From contig JAHEIW010000004.1 of NCBI GenBank assembly GCA_024639185.1, positions 1-64,000 of the forward strand: DNA of 64,000 bases, read 5' to 3'. This document shows positions 10,022 through 19,562 of this stretch, piece after piece. The notes under the pieces are model-generated. The model was given only the letters and a program-made list of their open reading frames with translations, was not told the origin of the DNA and searched no databases. Numbering within the stretch: position 1 is the stretch's first letter; every line of letters begins with the position of its first letter. Made by a program: the position numbers and the translations under genes. Origin of the DNA: Deltaproteobacteria bacterium (GTDB lineage: Bacteria > Desulfobacterota > Desulfobacteria > Desulfobacterales > JAHEIW01).

Positions 10022-10123
10022 TACACCGCTTGTCATAATAATATTCCGAAAATAGGATGGCGGCATAGGTGTAGTAGCAAAAAAACGTCACGCAACTGGA
10101 ACGTTTTTTTGACAACCCCTATA
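10022..10123 (-). repeat. R2 repeat family, copy B (inverted)
   Basis: Reverse complement reads ttgtcaaaaaaacgttcc...atgccgccatcc...ttccgaatattattatgacaagcggtgta, similar to copy A. Confidence 0.75.
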
Positions 10124-10256
10124 AAAAGCCGGGTATTTTGGGTGAAACAAAAGAATAAGCTTTACAACTTTTATTTACACGACCTATGATTGTGCTTTAA
10201 TCTGTATAATTGAATAACAGGCATTGCATTGCTACAGCGGACAAGGAGTCAGAAAA

Positions 10257-11138
10257 ATGAACTGGAAAAATTGTAAATGGATTTTGCTGTTGGTTTTCAT
10301 AATCGTCCCGGGTGCTTTCACCGGTGCCATGGCCTCCGATAATCTGGAGTGGGACGTATATCAGACCCTGAATCTGGAGACATCGCCCATCGATGTGGCT
10401 GTTACCTATGATGGTCGTAAGATCTTTATTCTGACGGATCAGGGCGAAATATTGGTCTACTCTTCAGCCAAGAAACCGGATGCGAAGATTAATGTCGGCA
10501 AGCACGTGGATCGGATTAAATTGGGTCCCCGCGGCGATACGCTGATTTTAAGCAGCGGCAAGAACAAAACCGTTCAGATGATTACCATTGATTTTATTCA
10601 GACTATCAATACCGCCGGCTCTCCTTTCAAGGGGCAAGAAAATGCGCCCGTTGTGATTGCCGTTTTCGATGATTTTCAATGAAAGTACTGTGCCGGGCTG
10701 GTGCCCGTACTCGAGCAGGTGCTCGAGAAATATCCGCAAGATGTCAAAGTGGTTTTTAAAAACTTTCCGCTGCAAAATCACAAATTCGCCATGAAGGCCG
10801 CCGTAGCGGCTCTGGCGGCTGAAAGCCAGGGCAAATTCTGGGAGTTTCACGACCTGTTGTTCGAAAATTATAACAAAGTCAATGACCAGAAAATTCAGGA
10901 TATTGCTGTGGCCGTCGGTCTGAACCAAGAAGAATATGAAAAAATGAAAAAAGACCCGGCTACGCAAGGCCGGGTCAGACGGGATCTGTCAGATGGCCGC
11001 CGGGCCGGGGTCAGAGGCACGCCCACCGTTTTTATCAACGGCAAGCGACTGAGAGATCGCAGCCTCCAGGGATTTCAGGTTGCCATCGACAAGCAGCTTG
11101 AAAAACTCGGTAAAACCGCCACCAAGCCCACCTCCTGA
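10257..11138 (+). CDS. candidate selenoprotein: N-terminal propeller-like segment plus DsbA-like thioredoxin-fold domain with UxxC active site (TGA 10680-10682 read as Sec)
   Basis: ORFs 10224-10682 and 10701-11138 lie in one frame separated by a single TGA; VVIAVFDDFQ-[TGA]-KYCAGLVPVLEQVLEKYPQDVKVVFKNFPLQNHKFAMKAA is a DsbA-type active site with TGA at the first Cys; SD aaggag before ATG 10257. Confidence 0.8.
10684..10727 (+). promoter_or_regulatory. candidate bacterial SECIS region
   Basis: Hairpin 1: AGTAC(10684-10688)/GTACT(10707-10711) with inner GGGC-TGGT-GCCC (10695-10706), loop 16 nt after TGA. Hairpin 2: CTCGAGC-AGGT-GCTCGAG, loop about 34 nt after TGA. Confidence 0.6.
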
Positions 11139-11159
11139 CATTGCATACGCAAACTCCGT

Positions 11160-11202
11160 AAAAAACCTCGCTGAAAATTTTTTTGGCGGGGTTTATTTTT
11201 AG
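11160..11202 (+). terminator. Rho-independent terminator-like hairpin
   Basis: AAACCTCGC...GCGGGGTTT followed by ATTTTT. Confidence 0.65.
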
Positions 11203-11225
11203 GGGCAGGCAGACGCAGGTAAAGC

Positions 11226-11576
11226 TCACCGGTCGAGGTATGATTTCTCTTTCTGCACTTCAGTTTCAGCTTCCGGCAGTTCAGAGACGGGCTCGCAGGG
11301 TTTGCCCTTAATGGCCGTTGAGAGCTGTTCGACCACCGAGAGCCGGTCCCGGATAATCAGGCTATTGGTGGGACGGTAAGCCGTGATGCTGCCGGCAGGT
11401 GATAGAAATGGTTCCAGAACTGCCGCCAGTTCCTCGGCGTCGGCATGTTCCAGTTGAATCATGCAGAAGACGATGCGTTCGCCACTAAGGCTATCCCGCC
11501 GGGCAAAACCCGGCTGTGTAGAAAACAGGGTCAGGCATAGCCACAGTGCCATTAAAAAGGCTATATATCTCATCAT
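11226..11576 (-). CDS. small secreted protein resembling a secretin N-terminal (NolW-like) domain
   Basis: Signal peptide; IQLEHADAEELAAVLEPFLSPAGSITAYRPTNSLIIRD resembles secretin N-domain repeats. Confidence 0.6.
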   Translation of the reverse strand: MMRYIAFLMALWLCLTLFSTQPGFARRDSLSGERIVFCMIQLEHADAEELAAVLEPFLSPAGSITAYRPTNSLIIRDRLSVVEQLSTAIKGKPCEPVSELPEAETEVQKEKSYLDR

Positions 11577-11904
11577 TAAAACCCAATTCTAATATATCTG
11601 CTAGTATTTTTTGGCCTGTTTTACGATTGGCGTCAAGCTTTCAATTTTAGATGTCATTCCCCCGGCAAACTCATTCAGATTGGTGAAAAACCAGACTTTC
11701 CGGGTGACATCCCCCATTTTTTCCATCAAAGCAGTGCGCACCAATTGTTAGCTAATAAAATTATTGAATAGATTTCATAAGGTTACATTTTTTTTACGAA
11801 TGGGTTTTCACCTGGCATTTATTTTGAATTTATCTGTAGCGGTTAATTCTCTTATTAACAATTTTAATCGTTAACAGATATAGACAACTACATTTCTATA
11901 CCTC

Positions 11905-12903
11905 ATGCCACGATTAGCTCGCATAGATGTGGCCGGTGTGCTGCATCATATCATCATCCGCGGGATTAACGACCGCGCGATCTTCAAAAATGACAGCGAC
12001 CGTGACAATCTGCTCGACAGGCTTGCCGTGCTGCTGCCGGAAACCCACACGGCCTGTTATGCCTGGGCGTTTTTACCCGACCATGCCCATTTTCTGATGC
12101 GCAGCGGGCCGGAGGGGATTTCGCGCCTGATGCAGCGATTGCTGACCGGCTATGCCCGAACGTTCAACCGCAGGCACCGGCGAAAAGGGGCACTGTTCCA
12201 GAAGCGCTACAAATCCATTGTCTGCCAGGAGGATGTGTATTTCAGGGAGCTGATCCGATACATCCATCTAAACCCCATCCGGAGAAAACTGTTAAAAGAT
12301 ATTGAAGGATTGAATCAATTTACTTACAGCGGGCACGCCACGCTGATGGGCAAACATGCCCGGCCCTGGCAGGATGTCCGCTTTGTGCTGTCCGGGTTTG
12401 GCAAAGGTATTTCAGAATCCCGCAAGAATTATCTGGACTACGTTAAGGCCGGGTTTGGCCATCGCAGAAAAACGGAATTGAGCGGCGGCGGTTTGGTTCG
12501 CAGCGCCGGTGGATGGGCGGAAGTAAAGAAGCTGCGCGACAACGGAAACAACCATATCAAAGGTGATGAACGCATCCTGGGCGACAGCCATTTTGTCGAA
12601 GCGATTTTAGCAAAGACAAATGGAAACTCAAACAACAACCATCACCGCAAACCAAACGGCGCAAATTTTCGTAAAGTCGAGCAGCGGATTGTACAACGAT
12701 TCGGCATCCAAAGAGATCTGATTTACGCAAAAGGACGCCATCGCGTTCAGGTAGAAGCCAGAAGCCTGTTGTGCTATCTGGCAGTGCGCGATCTGGGTTT
12801 AAGCCGCACCGATCTGGCCAAACGGCTTGGAATGACCCAGCCGGCAGTCGGTTATGCTGTTGACCGGGGAAAACAAATCGCCAAAAAGATAGAAAAAACA
12901 TAG
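11905..12903 (+). CDS. REP-associated tyrosine (Y1) transposase, RAYT/TnpA-REP type
   Basis: MPRLARIDVAGVLHHIIIRGI, DHAHFLMRSG, YIHLNPIR; C-terminal DnaA-like HTH (ARSLLCYLAVRDLGLSRTDLAKRLGMTQPAV). Confidence 0.88.
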   Translation: MPRLARIDVAGVLHHIIIRGINDRAIFKNDSDRDNLLDRLAVLLPETHTACYAWAFLPDHAHFLMRSGPEGISRLMQRLLTGYARTFNRRHRRKGALFQKRYKSIVCQEDVYFRELIRYIHLNPIRRKLLKDIEGLNQFTYSGHATLMGKHARPWQDVRFVLSGFGKGISESRKNYLDYVKAGFGHRRKTELSGGGLVRSAGGWAEVKKLRDNGNNHIKGDERILGDSHFVEAILAKTNGNSNNNHHRKPNGANFRKVEQRIVQRFGIQRDLIYAKGRHRVQVEARSLLCYLAVRDLGLSRTDLAKRLGMTQPAVGYAVDRGKQIAKKIEKT

Positions 12904-12937
12904 TTGCTGGATTGTCCTGTGTCATCCAGCCGGTTAC

Positions 12938-14440
12938 CTATTCTTCTGCAAACGTCGGCGGGCGCTTATCAAACCAGGGCTGCGCTTCTTCGAGCTGTGC
13001 GGCCAGTTGTAATAGTGTGGCGTCTTCTGCGTAGCGACCGATAAACTGCACCCCGCAGGGCAAACCGTCTGCCGTCCAGTGCAGCGGTACCGACATGGCC
13101 GGCTGGCCGGTGAAATTGGCCAGCTGGGTGAAGGGGGTTTTTTCGAGGTTTTCCACCGCCAGCTTGTCCGTTACTCCCGAGGCAATCAGCAAGCGGCCCA
13201 GACCCAGGGTATTGATTGTTTTCAACAAAGCCACCTCAATGGGCTTAGGCGCCAGCTCGCCGATTTTAACCGGCGGGTAGGCCGTAGTGGGCGTCAGGTA
13301 TAGATCATAGTCCTCATGAAAACGGCCCATAATTCTGGCCGCCAGTTCCCATTCACGTTTTGCCCGCACGAATTGTCCAGCGCTAAAGCTACGGCCCAGC
13401 AAGGCCACTGTCCAGGTAAGGGTTTCCACATCAGATGGACGGGCTTTTCTGCCCAGAAGCAATGTCAGATCGTCTATTACAGCGGCGATCTCACCGGAGT
13501 ACAGAATAACCAGGCCTTTGGCCAGGGCCTGGCCGTCGACTTCAGGGCGCGCTTCTTCTACGTGGTGGCCCAATTCTTCCAGAAGCCCTGCGGCTTGTTC
13601 CACGGCGCGGGAGCATTCCGGGTGCACCTTGGTACCAATGGGCGATTGGGTGTTAAAGGCGATTTTAACTCGTTTTGGACGCTGTTCAATTGTTTTCAGA
13701 TAAGCCTGTTGTGGCGGCGGGATGACATAGGGCGCGCCGGCATCCGGTCCTTGAGTGGCATCCAGGGCGGCAGCGCTATCCCGCACAGAGCGGCTGATGA
13801 CATGCTCGACTACAGCACCCTGCCAGGTTCGGCCGTGGAGCGGCCCATTGGGTGTACGGCCCCGGGTTACTTTTAAACCAAACAGGCCGCAACAAGAGGC
13901 TGGGATACGTATCGATCCAGCACCGTCACTGGCAGAGGCCAGCGGCACCATTCCACCGGCAACAGCGGCTGCGGATCCACCGCTAGAACCGCCTGGTGTA
14001 TGGTCCGTGTTCCAGGGATTGCGCGTTGGACCGTGCAATTCAGGCTCTGTGATCCCCAGCAAGCCGAATTCCGGTAAGTTGGTTTTGCCCAGAATCACCA
14101 GGCCGGCCTGCTTGTAGCGTTTGACCAGCTCACTGTCGCGGGCCGGAATGTAATTGCGGCAGGCTTTAGATCCCATGGTTTGCGGCACGCCGGCCAGATC
14201 GCTTAACAAATCCTTTAACAGAAAAGGCACGCCGCAAAAAGGCCCGTCAGGAAGCGTTTTCTGAACCGCTTTACGGGCCTGATCGAAAAGGGGCGTAATG
14301 ACGGCATTCAAGGCCGGGTTGACACGTTCAATCCGGACGATGGCTTCCTCGCAGATCTCCGCCGCTGAGAGTTCCTTTTTTTTCACCAGCTGCGCCAGAC
14401 CGAGCCCGTCATATTCAGCGTACTCTTCAAAGCCTCCCAT
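12938..14440 (-). CDS. amidase (amidase-signature family)
   Basis: [59 protein letters not shown]. Confidence 0.92.
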   Translation of the reverse strand: MGGFEEYAEYDGLGLAQLVKKKELSAAEICEEAIVRIERVNPALNAVITPLFDQARKAVQKTLPDGPFCGVPFLLKDLLSDLAGVPQTMGSKACRNYIPARDSELVKRYKQAGLVILGKTNLPEFGLLGITEPELHGPTRNPWNTDHTPGGSSGGSAAAVAGGMVPLASASDGAGSIRIPASCCGLFGLKVTRGRTPNGPLHGRTWQGAVVEHVISRSVRDSAAALDATQGPDAGAPYVIPPPQQAYLKTIEQRPKRVKIAFNTQSPIGTKVHPECSRAVEQAAGLLEELGHHVEEARPEVDGQALAKGLVILYSGEIAAVIDDLTLLLGRKARPSDVETLTWTVALLGRSFSAGQFVRAKREWELAARIMGRFHEDYDLYLTPTTAYPPVKIGELAPKPIEVALLKTINTLGLGRLLIASGVTDKLAVENLEKTPFTQLANFTGQPAMSVPLHWTADGLPCGVQFIGRYAEDATLLQLAAQLEEAQPWFDKRPPTFAEE

Positions 14441-14598
14441 AGATGCCCCCTTAAAATTGGATTTAAGTGTGTCATAGCCAATGGATAGATGGGGATCAAG
14501 AAAAATCGGGTAGCCCGGTGTGCAAATGTTACGCTGCTTGCAAAGATGCTCAGGCTTCTTAAAATTATTTTCTTTGCGGCATGCGGTTTGTGTGAGCC

Positions 14599-15363
14599 TT
14601 ATCGATAACGTTTAGTTGAGATAGGAACTGCCCGGGGTGAGTCTTGGTGGCAGTTATCGATTTCCTGGCCGGTAGGTGTTGTTTCCAGGGGCTTTGGCTG
14701 TCCGTTTACATTTGTTGCTTTTTCCAACACAATTTCATTGGCGCTTACCCGCACATAAAAAGCCGGGTGCTCTGTCCAGGCACCGGTGTTTAAGTATTGG
14801 ATACCATTAATAATTTGTTCTTCAGCATAATGGGTGTGGCCGCAAGTTACGGCGTTGAATCCATTTTCTCTGGCGTAATGAACGGCATTTATCATCACGC
14901 TTTTACGCAGATAGGCATAGAATCGCTGCCATTTTTTGGCGTACTGGGCGACATGTACCGGCCGAGCGCCCAGTTTAATTCTAAGATCATGCAACAATTT
15001 AAAGGTTTTGATAAAAACCCGGCTCTGGGGCATGACGTCGTCAAAAAAATCACCGTGGGTAACAAACAGTCTTTTTTGCAGGGCGTAATGCTGTTTAATC
15101 TGTATTTTACTTAAATTATCAGGAACATATCCGTTGTCGTGATTCCCGCGAATCCAGACTACCTTTTGGCGCAATGACATTTGCCCGAAATAGTCCAGTA
15201 ACTCCCGGTTGGCGGCGACCATTTTCCCATAAGGGTCATCTATGATATCGCCATTCAAAATAAATTCATGGTTTTGGGGAATGTTATCAAGAAACTGCAT
15301 TAAGTCTTCGCGCAAACAGTAGCGCGAGCCGATGTGCAGATCACTAACAATGATAGCTTTCAT
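14599..15363 (-). CDS. metallophosphoesterase (LpxH-like / calcineurin-like)
   Basis: VSDLHIGS, GDIIDD, IRGNHD, THGDFFD, CGHTHYAE. Confidence 0.85.
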   Translation of the reverse strand: MKAIIVSDLHIGSRYCLREDLMQFLDNIPQNHEFILNGDIIDDPYGKMVAANRELLDYFGQMSLRQKVVWIRGNHDNGYVPDNLSKIQIKQHYALQKRLFVTHGDFFDDVMPQSRVFIKTFKLLHDLRIKLGARPVHVAQYAKKWQRFYAYLRKSVMINAVHYARENGFNAVTCGHTHYAEEQIINGIQYLNTGAWTEHPAFYVRVSANEIVLEKATNVNGQPKPLETTPTGQEIDNCHQDSPRAVPISTKRYR

Positions 15364-15707
15364 ATTATCCAATAGTTACAGGTTAAAATCTAATGTGTGT
15401 TTGATAGGTTTTGGAGAACTACTTGAATTATTGCCCCAAAATGGCTGCTGCAGATAACAATCTCAATCCTTTTCAATTGCATTATATCAAACATCGGTTA
15501 ATTTTCGGTAAACTTTAAGATCTAATCAGGCAGGGAAGCTTGGGAGGTCCTGTAAAATTTAAATGGCTTTTAAAAAAGCAGCGGGCAGAGTGCTGATCAA
15601 ATATAAATATCGTTATAGCACGCCAGTGCCCCAAAAATACAGCCACCAAGCCACCGCAAAATTTATGACGCCAAAATGAGGTCAGCAATGGCGGCATCAA
15701 TTGCTTT

Positions 15708-18278
15708 CTATCGATTGAGAATCTGCTCGACCTTTCCTGACAACTCTTCCATGGTAAATGGTTTCTGCATAAAACCATCGCAGCCGCGTTCCAGCAATTC
15801 AATGGCCTGCCCATCCACGCTGTATCCGCTCGCCAGCAGGACTTTCACGTCCGGATTTATCCCTTTGATTTTATCATAAACATCTCTGCCACCCATGTCC
15901 GGCATAATAATATCCAGAACAACCATTTTAACCTTATTTTTGTTAGCTTCAAAGATTGCGACGGCCTCGCTGCCGCTTTGGGCCTTAAGTGCGGTATAGC
16001 CTAATTTTTCAAGCATGTTGGCAGCCACATTCAGTACAAGCTCTTCATCGTCTACGACCAAAAGCGTACCGCTTCCCCGGATAAGCTCTGCTGCTGTATC
16101 AGTCAGACCATCAATTGCTTTGAGGGTGGCGGGTAAGAAAATAGTGAAAGTTGTGCCCTGGCCTCTTTCAGAGGTTACCTCGATGTAACCGTCGTGGCTT
16201 TTGATAATACCGTAAACAGATGCCAGTCCCAGCCCGGTGCCCCGTCCCATTTCCTTGGTGGTAAAAAAGGGGTCAAAAATGTGCTCCAGTGTATGTTGAT
16301 CTATCCCGATACCACTGTCGCTGATGGCTAATTGCACATAGTCGCCCGGCTGAGGCTTGTACTGGTTGCTTTTGATATCCAGATGGGTCACATTTTGTGT
16401 TTTTAGACGGAGATGGCCGCCGCCGGGCATGGCGTCGGCCGCATTTACATACAGATTTAACAGCACCTGTTCAATTTGCCCCTGATCGGCCTCAGTGGCA
16501 AAAAGGTCGTCGGCAAAATCGCGCTGAATCGTAATTTCTTTGCGGGTTCTGCCGAAGGTTTCGGCGCTTTCATTTAAAACCTGGTTTAAATCAATGGCTT
16601 TGACATTGAATTTTCCCTTGCGAGCGTATCCCAGCATTTGCCGGGTCAGCTGGGCACCGCTTCTGACCTGTTTTTCAATATTTTTGAGCATACTGAAATA
16701 CGGATGGGATTTCTTGATTTCACAGAGCATCAGGGACGTGTTTCCCTGAATATTCATCAAAAGATTGTTAAAATCATGGGCGATACCGCCGGCAAGGGTG
16801 CCCAGAGCCTCAAAGCGCTGGGCCTGTTGAAACTGAACTTCCAGTTTGCGGCGCTCTTCCTCGGCTTTTTTGCGGTCGGTAATATCGATAATAAAGCCCC
16901 TTAAGCCTGCCGGCTTGCCCTCCCTAAAAATAGGTGCCGAATGGACCATTACCGGAAACGTGGAGCCATCTTTCCGCAGAGCCGTATACTCATTGATGCC
17001 GGTTTCTTCCCCGGTGATTATTTTTGCAGCATTTTCAGCGGCTCGCTTGCGATCTTTAGGAATCAGCATGTCCAGGTTATTGAGGCCATTTTCTAAATCC
17101 GAACGCGTATATCCGAAATAGTTATAGGCGTTGCGATTCACATAGGTCAGATTGCCGGCCAAATTTATTTCAAAAATGGTTTCCGGCATCAGCTCCGCCA
17201 GCTCCCGGAAGCGTTCCTCGCTTTCACGCAACGCCATTTCCGCCCGCTTGCGGTCGGTAATGTCTTCGGCGATTCCGGCAATGCGAACAACATTGTCACT
17301 GTCATCTTTGATGGCAAATCCTCGGTCTGAAATCCAGCGGACCGAGCCGTCCGGTCGTACGATACGGTATTCTCTAATTTCACCGCCACCGGTATGGGCA
17401 ATGGCCTGAAAGCTTTCGCCGGCATATTCAGCATCATCCGGGTAGATGCTGGCGGCCCATTCTTCATAGCGATGGTAAAGATCCTCGACCGAACGCCCCC
17501 AGATGGTTTCATAGGCGGGGCTGACATAGATCACTTTTTTATTTATCCAATCAAACAACCAGAAAACTTCCCGGATGTTGTCCGCCATTTCGCGGAAACG
17601 AATTTCAATTTGGTGGAACTCTTTTTCCGCCTGTTGGCGTCCATTTATTTCCTGATTGAGCTGTTCATATGCCTGGCGATATCGCTTCTCGGATTCCTGC
17701 AATGATTGCTGTTGATCGATGAGTTGCAGCTGATATTTTTTCTTCAAGCGTTCGAAAAAGTAGGAAGCCACGATGACCATCAGGAAGGCAATAAAAAATC
17801 GTATTTTTAATCCCTGGGCGGGTAGGTCTCCAGGGGCTGAATAAAACGATAATAATAAAAGAATCCCATACAAAGACGAAGTCCAGACAAGGCCCTTGTT
17901 TGGGCCAAACGCAAAGAAGATGATGACGGTATAAAGAAATATCCACGGCATGCGGCTGATATGGCCTTCAACACCGATTGTGTAGATGAGAAACAGACCG
18001 AATAGCAGGAAAAAGCCGCTGAGAAAAAATTGGTAATATTGCTTTTTTTGGGCTTTAAAATCCGTCTTTTTGCTGATCACGAAAAGACCCAGAAGTATCA
18101 AAAGCATAACGGCCAGCACCACAGCGACCAGAGAACGCTCGATGATGAAATCATAGATCAAATAACAACTCAGAACCGGGATGCCGATCAGCATGCAGAC
18201 CTTGACCATGTATTTCTGGTAAGTCGCTTCTATGGCTTCTGGGAGTTCGGTTTCATCCCGTCTAAATAATGCCATCAT
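15708..18278 (-). CDS. PAS-domain hybrid sensor histidine kinase with C-terminal receiver domain
   Basis: N-terminal TM segments, two PAS, H-box LAGGIAHDFNNLL, ATPase GRGTGLGLASVYG, receiver VVLDIIMPDMGG. Confidence 0.93.
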   Translation of the reverse strand: MMALFRRDETELPEAIEATYQKYMVKVCMLIGIPVLSCYLIYDFIIERSLVAVVLAVMLLILLGLFVISKKTDFKAQKKQYYQFFLSGFFLLFGLFLIYTIGVEGHISRMPWIFLYTVIIFFAFGPNKGLVWTSSLYGILLLLSFYSAPGDLPAQGLKIRFFIAFLMVIVASYFFERLKKKYQLQLIDQQQSLQESEKRYRQAYEQLNQEINGRQQAEKEFHQIEIRFREMADNIREVFWLFDWINKKVIYVSPAYETIWGRSVEDLYHRYEEWAASIYPDDAEYAGESFQAIAHTGGGEIREYRIVRPDGSVRWISDRGFAIKDDSDNVVRIAGIAEDITDRKRAEMALRESEERFRELAELMPETIFEINLAGNLTYVNRNAYNYFGYTRSDLENGLNNLDMLIPKDRKRAAENAAKIITGEETGINEYTALRKDGSTFPVMVHSAPIFREGKPAGLRGFIIDITDRKKAEEERRKLEVQFQQAQRFEALGTLAGGIAHDFNNLLMNIQGNTSLMLCEIKKSHPYFSMLKNIEKQVRSGAQLTRQMLGYARKGKFNVKAIDLNQVLNESAETFGRTRKEITIQRDFADDLFATEADQGQIEQVLLNLYVNAADAMPGGGHLRLKTQNVTHLDIKSNQYKPQPGDYVQLAISDSGIGIDQHTLEHIFDPFFTTKEMGRGTGLGLASVYGIIKSHDGYIEVTSERGQGTTFTIFLPATLKAIDGLTDTAAELIRGSGTLLVVDDEELVLNVAANMLEKLGYTALKAQSGSEAVAIFEANKNKVKMVVLDIIMPDMGGRDVYDKIKGINPDVKVLLASGYSVDGQAIELLERGCDGFMQKPFTMEELSGKVEQILNR

Positions 18279-18651
18279 TGTGCCAGTCCTTGAGATCGGA
18301 AATAATCAACTGGGTGTTATTTTTTGGAAATCGCGGGGTCGTGAAATAATTAATTATACACCTAAAATGGCCAGATGCCAAAATTTAATTTAAACACGAC
18401 GACCCTATATTCATGTGTGCGTGGGATGCGACATAATCGGGCGGATATTATGGGGCTGGCAGCAGGATTGACAGGCAGCTAAATTGTTTTGCGATGCATG
18501 TAAACGCTGGGGGATGGTTATGTGGGCTTGGCCTGAATGAAGTCCCCCCCTGATTGAAACTTCATTCCCGGCGATGTTGAGTCCGCCGACGGTACTCAAC
18601 GAAGACGGTTGCGGGCCAAACCCACATTGCCGATGCGTGTTGTCCGTTTCA

Positions 18652-18999
18652 TTATTTAAGTGCCAGCTGATTGGAGGACACAACTTCATTAAAACGGGCA
18701 TTTAAAAAATGATGCACTTTATACGGTTTGGCTTCAACATTTTGGGCTACCATTTCATTGATGAGCTCGGTTTTTGACGTACGGCAAAAAGTCGCTCGCA
18801 AGCAGGAAAGCATGGCGGCCCGCCGGATGTTAAGGCTGCTGGAATCCAGCATTGCGGATTTGGCTTCACAGGCGGAAATGTATTGATCCACAATCGCTTC
18901 CAGACTGGCGCGGTTGGTTTCATTACCGACAGCCGGCCCTGTCATAATGAGCCCGGCCGTCACAATTGCCACTAAGATCATGGTTGCTTTGATTTTCAT
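18652..18999 (-). CDS. small exported protein, paralogue of 29273-29617
   Basis: Signal peptide; C-terminus KPYKVHHFLNARF resembles KQYKIDHFLDQQF of the second protein. Confidence 0.6.
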   Translation of the reverse strand: MKIKATMILVAIVTAGLIMTGPAVGNETNRASLEAIVDQYISACEAKSAMLDSSSLNIRRAAMLSCLRATFCRTSKTELINEMVAQNVEAKPYKVHHFLNARFNEVVSSNQLALK

Positions 19000-19130
19000 A
19001 AGGCCCTCCTCGTTCAGGGTTGGTGGTTTGCGGCTTTGCTTGCCGGCTCTGTTTAATGCCTACCTCGTGAGATCTGATGTACCGTGAAAATTGGTTTCCT
19101 TTTTTAGTGCTGTAACAGGATGAAAGGTGT

Positions 19131-19238
19131 TCAGTGATTATTGTGAGACAACGAGAGCATCAGGTTTTTGTAGGCACGCTTGGTTAAATTAGAGATACCG
19201 GTAACGATAAACATTGTGAGCGATAGAAAGAGTCCCAT
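19131..19238 (-). CDS. small hydrophobic protein (35 aa), absent from ORF track
   Basis: MGLFLSLTMFIVTGISNLTKRAYKNLMLSLSHNNH* with SD ggaggtg upstream of ATG. Confidence 0.5.
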   Translation of the reverse strand: MGLFLSLTMFIVTGISNLTKRAYKNLMLSLSHNNH

Positions 19239-19562
19239 TTTACACCTCCATTTTAACCCTTTGTGAAACACCTCCCTGCAGCAAATTGCTCAAACCGTCG
19301 ATATCCCCTGCACGTTTGTTCTGCAGATTTGATGCCATCGCTCACCGCGAACAGCACCATTTATTAATATCTATTTAAATTATTGTATTGTTTATATATT
19401 TTAAAATTTGTCCGATTTGTAACCGCAGGTGCAGATGTAATTTTAAACTTTATCTGTAAAGTAAGTTGATATTTTATGCATTTAGGTGTAAAGTTTCTTG
19501 ACACCTTCTGGCTGTCGTGATCTGGCGTTTCAACTCTTCATTTTTCTTGAGGAACGATAACA

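Noticed and set aside
10224-10682. ORF-track protein of 152 aa as a complete gene, and 10701-11138 as a separate gene
   Set aside because: Both lie in one frame separated by one TGA at a catalytic Cys position; the second piece has no SD and starts inside a conserved helix.
18960-19080. Possible c-di-GMP (GEMM) riboswitch upstream of 18652-18999 because of a GCAAAGCC string on the minus strand
   Set aside because: The rest of the conserved GEMM core and pairing pattern could not be found by eye; the paralogue's upstream region lacks it. An Infernal search would decide.
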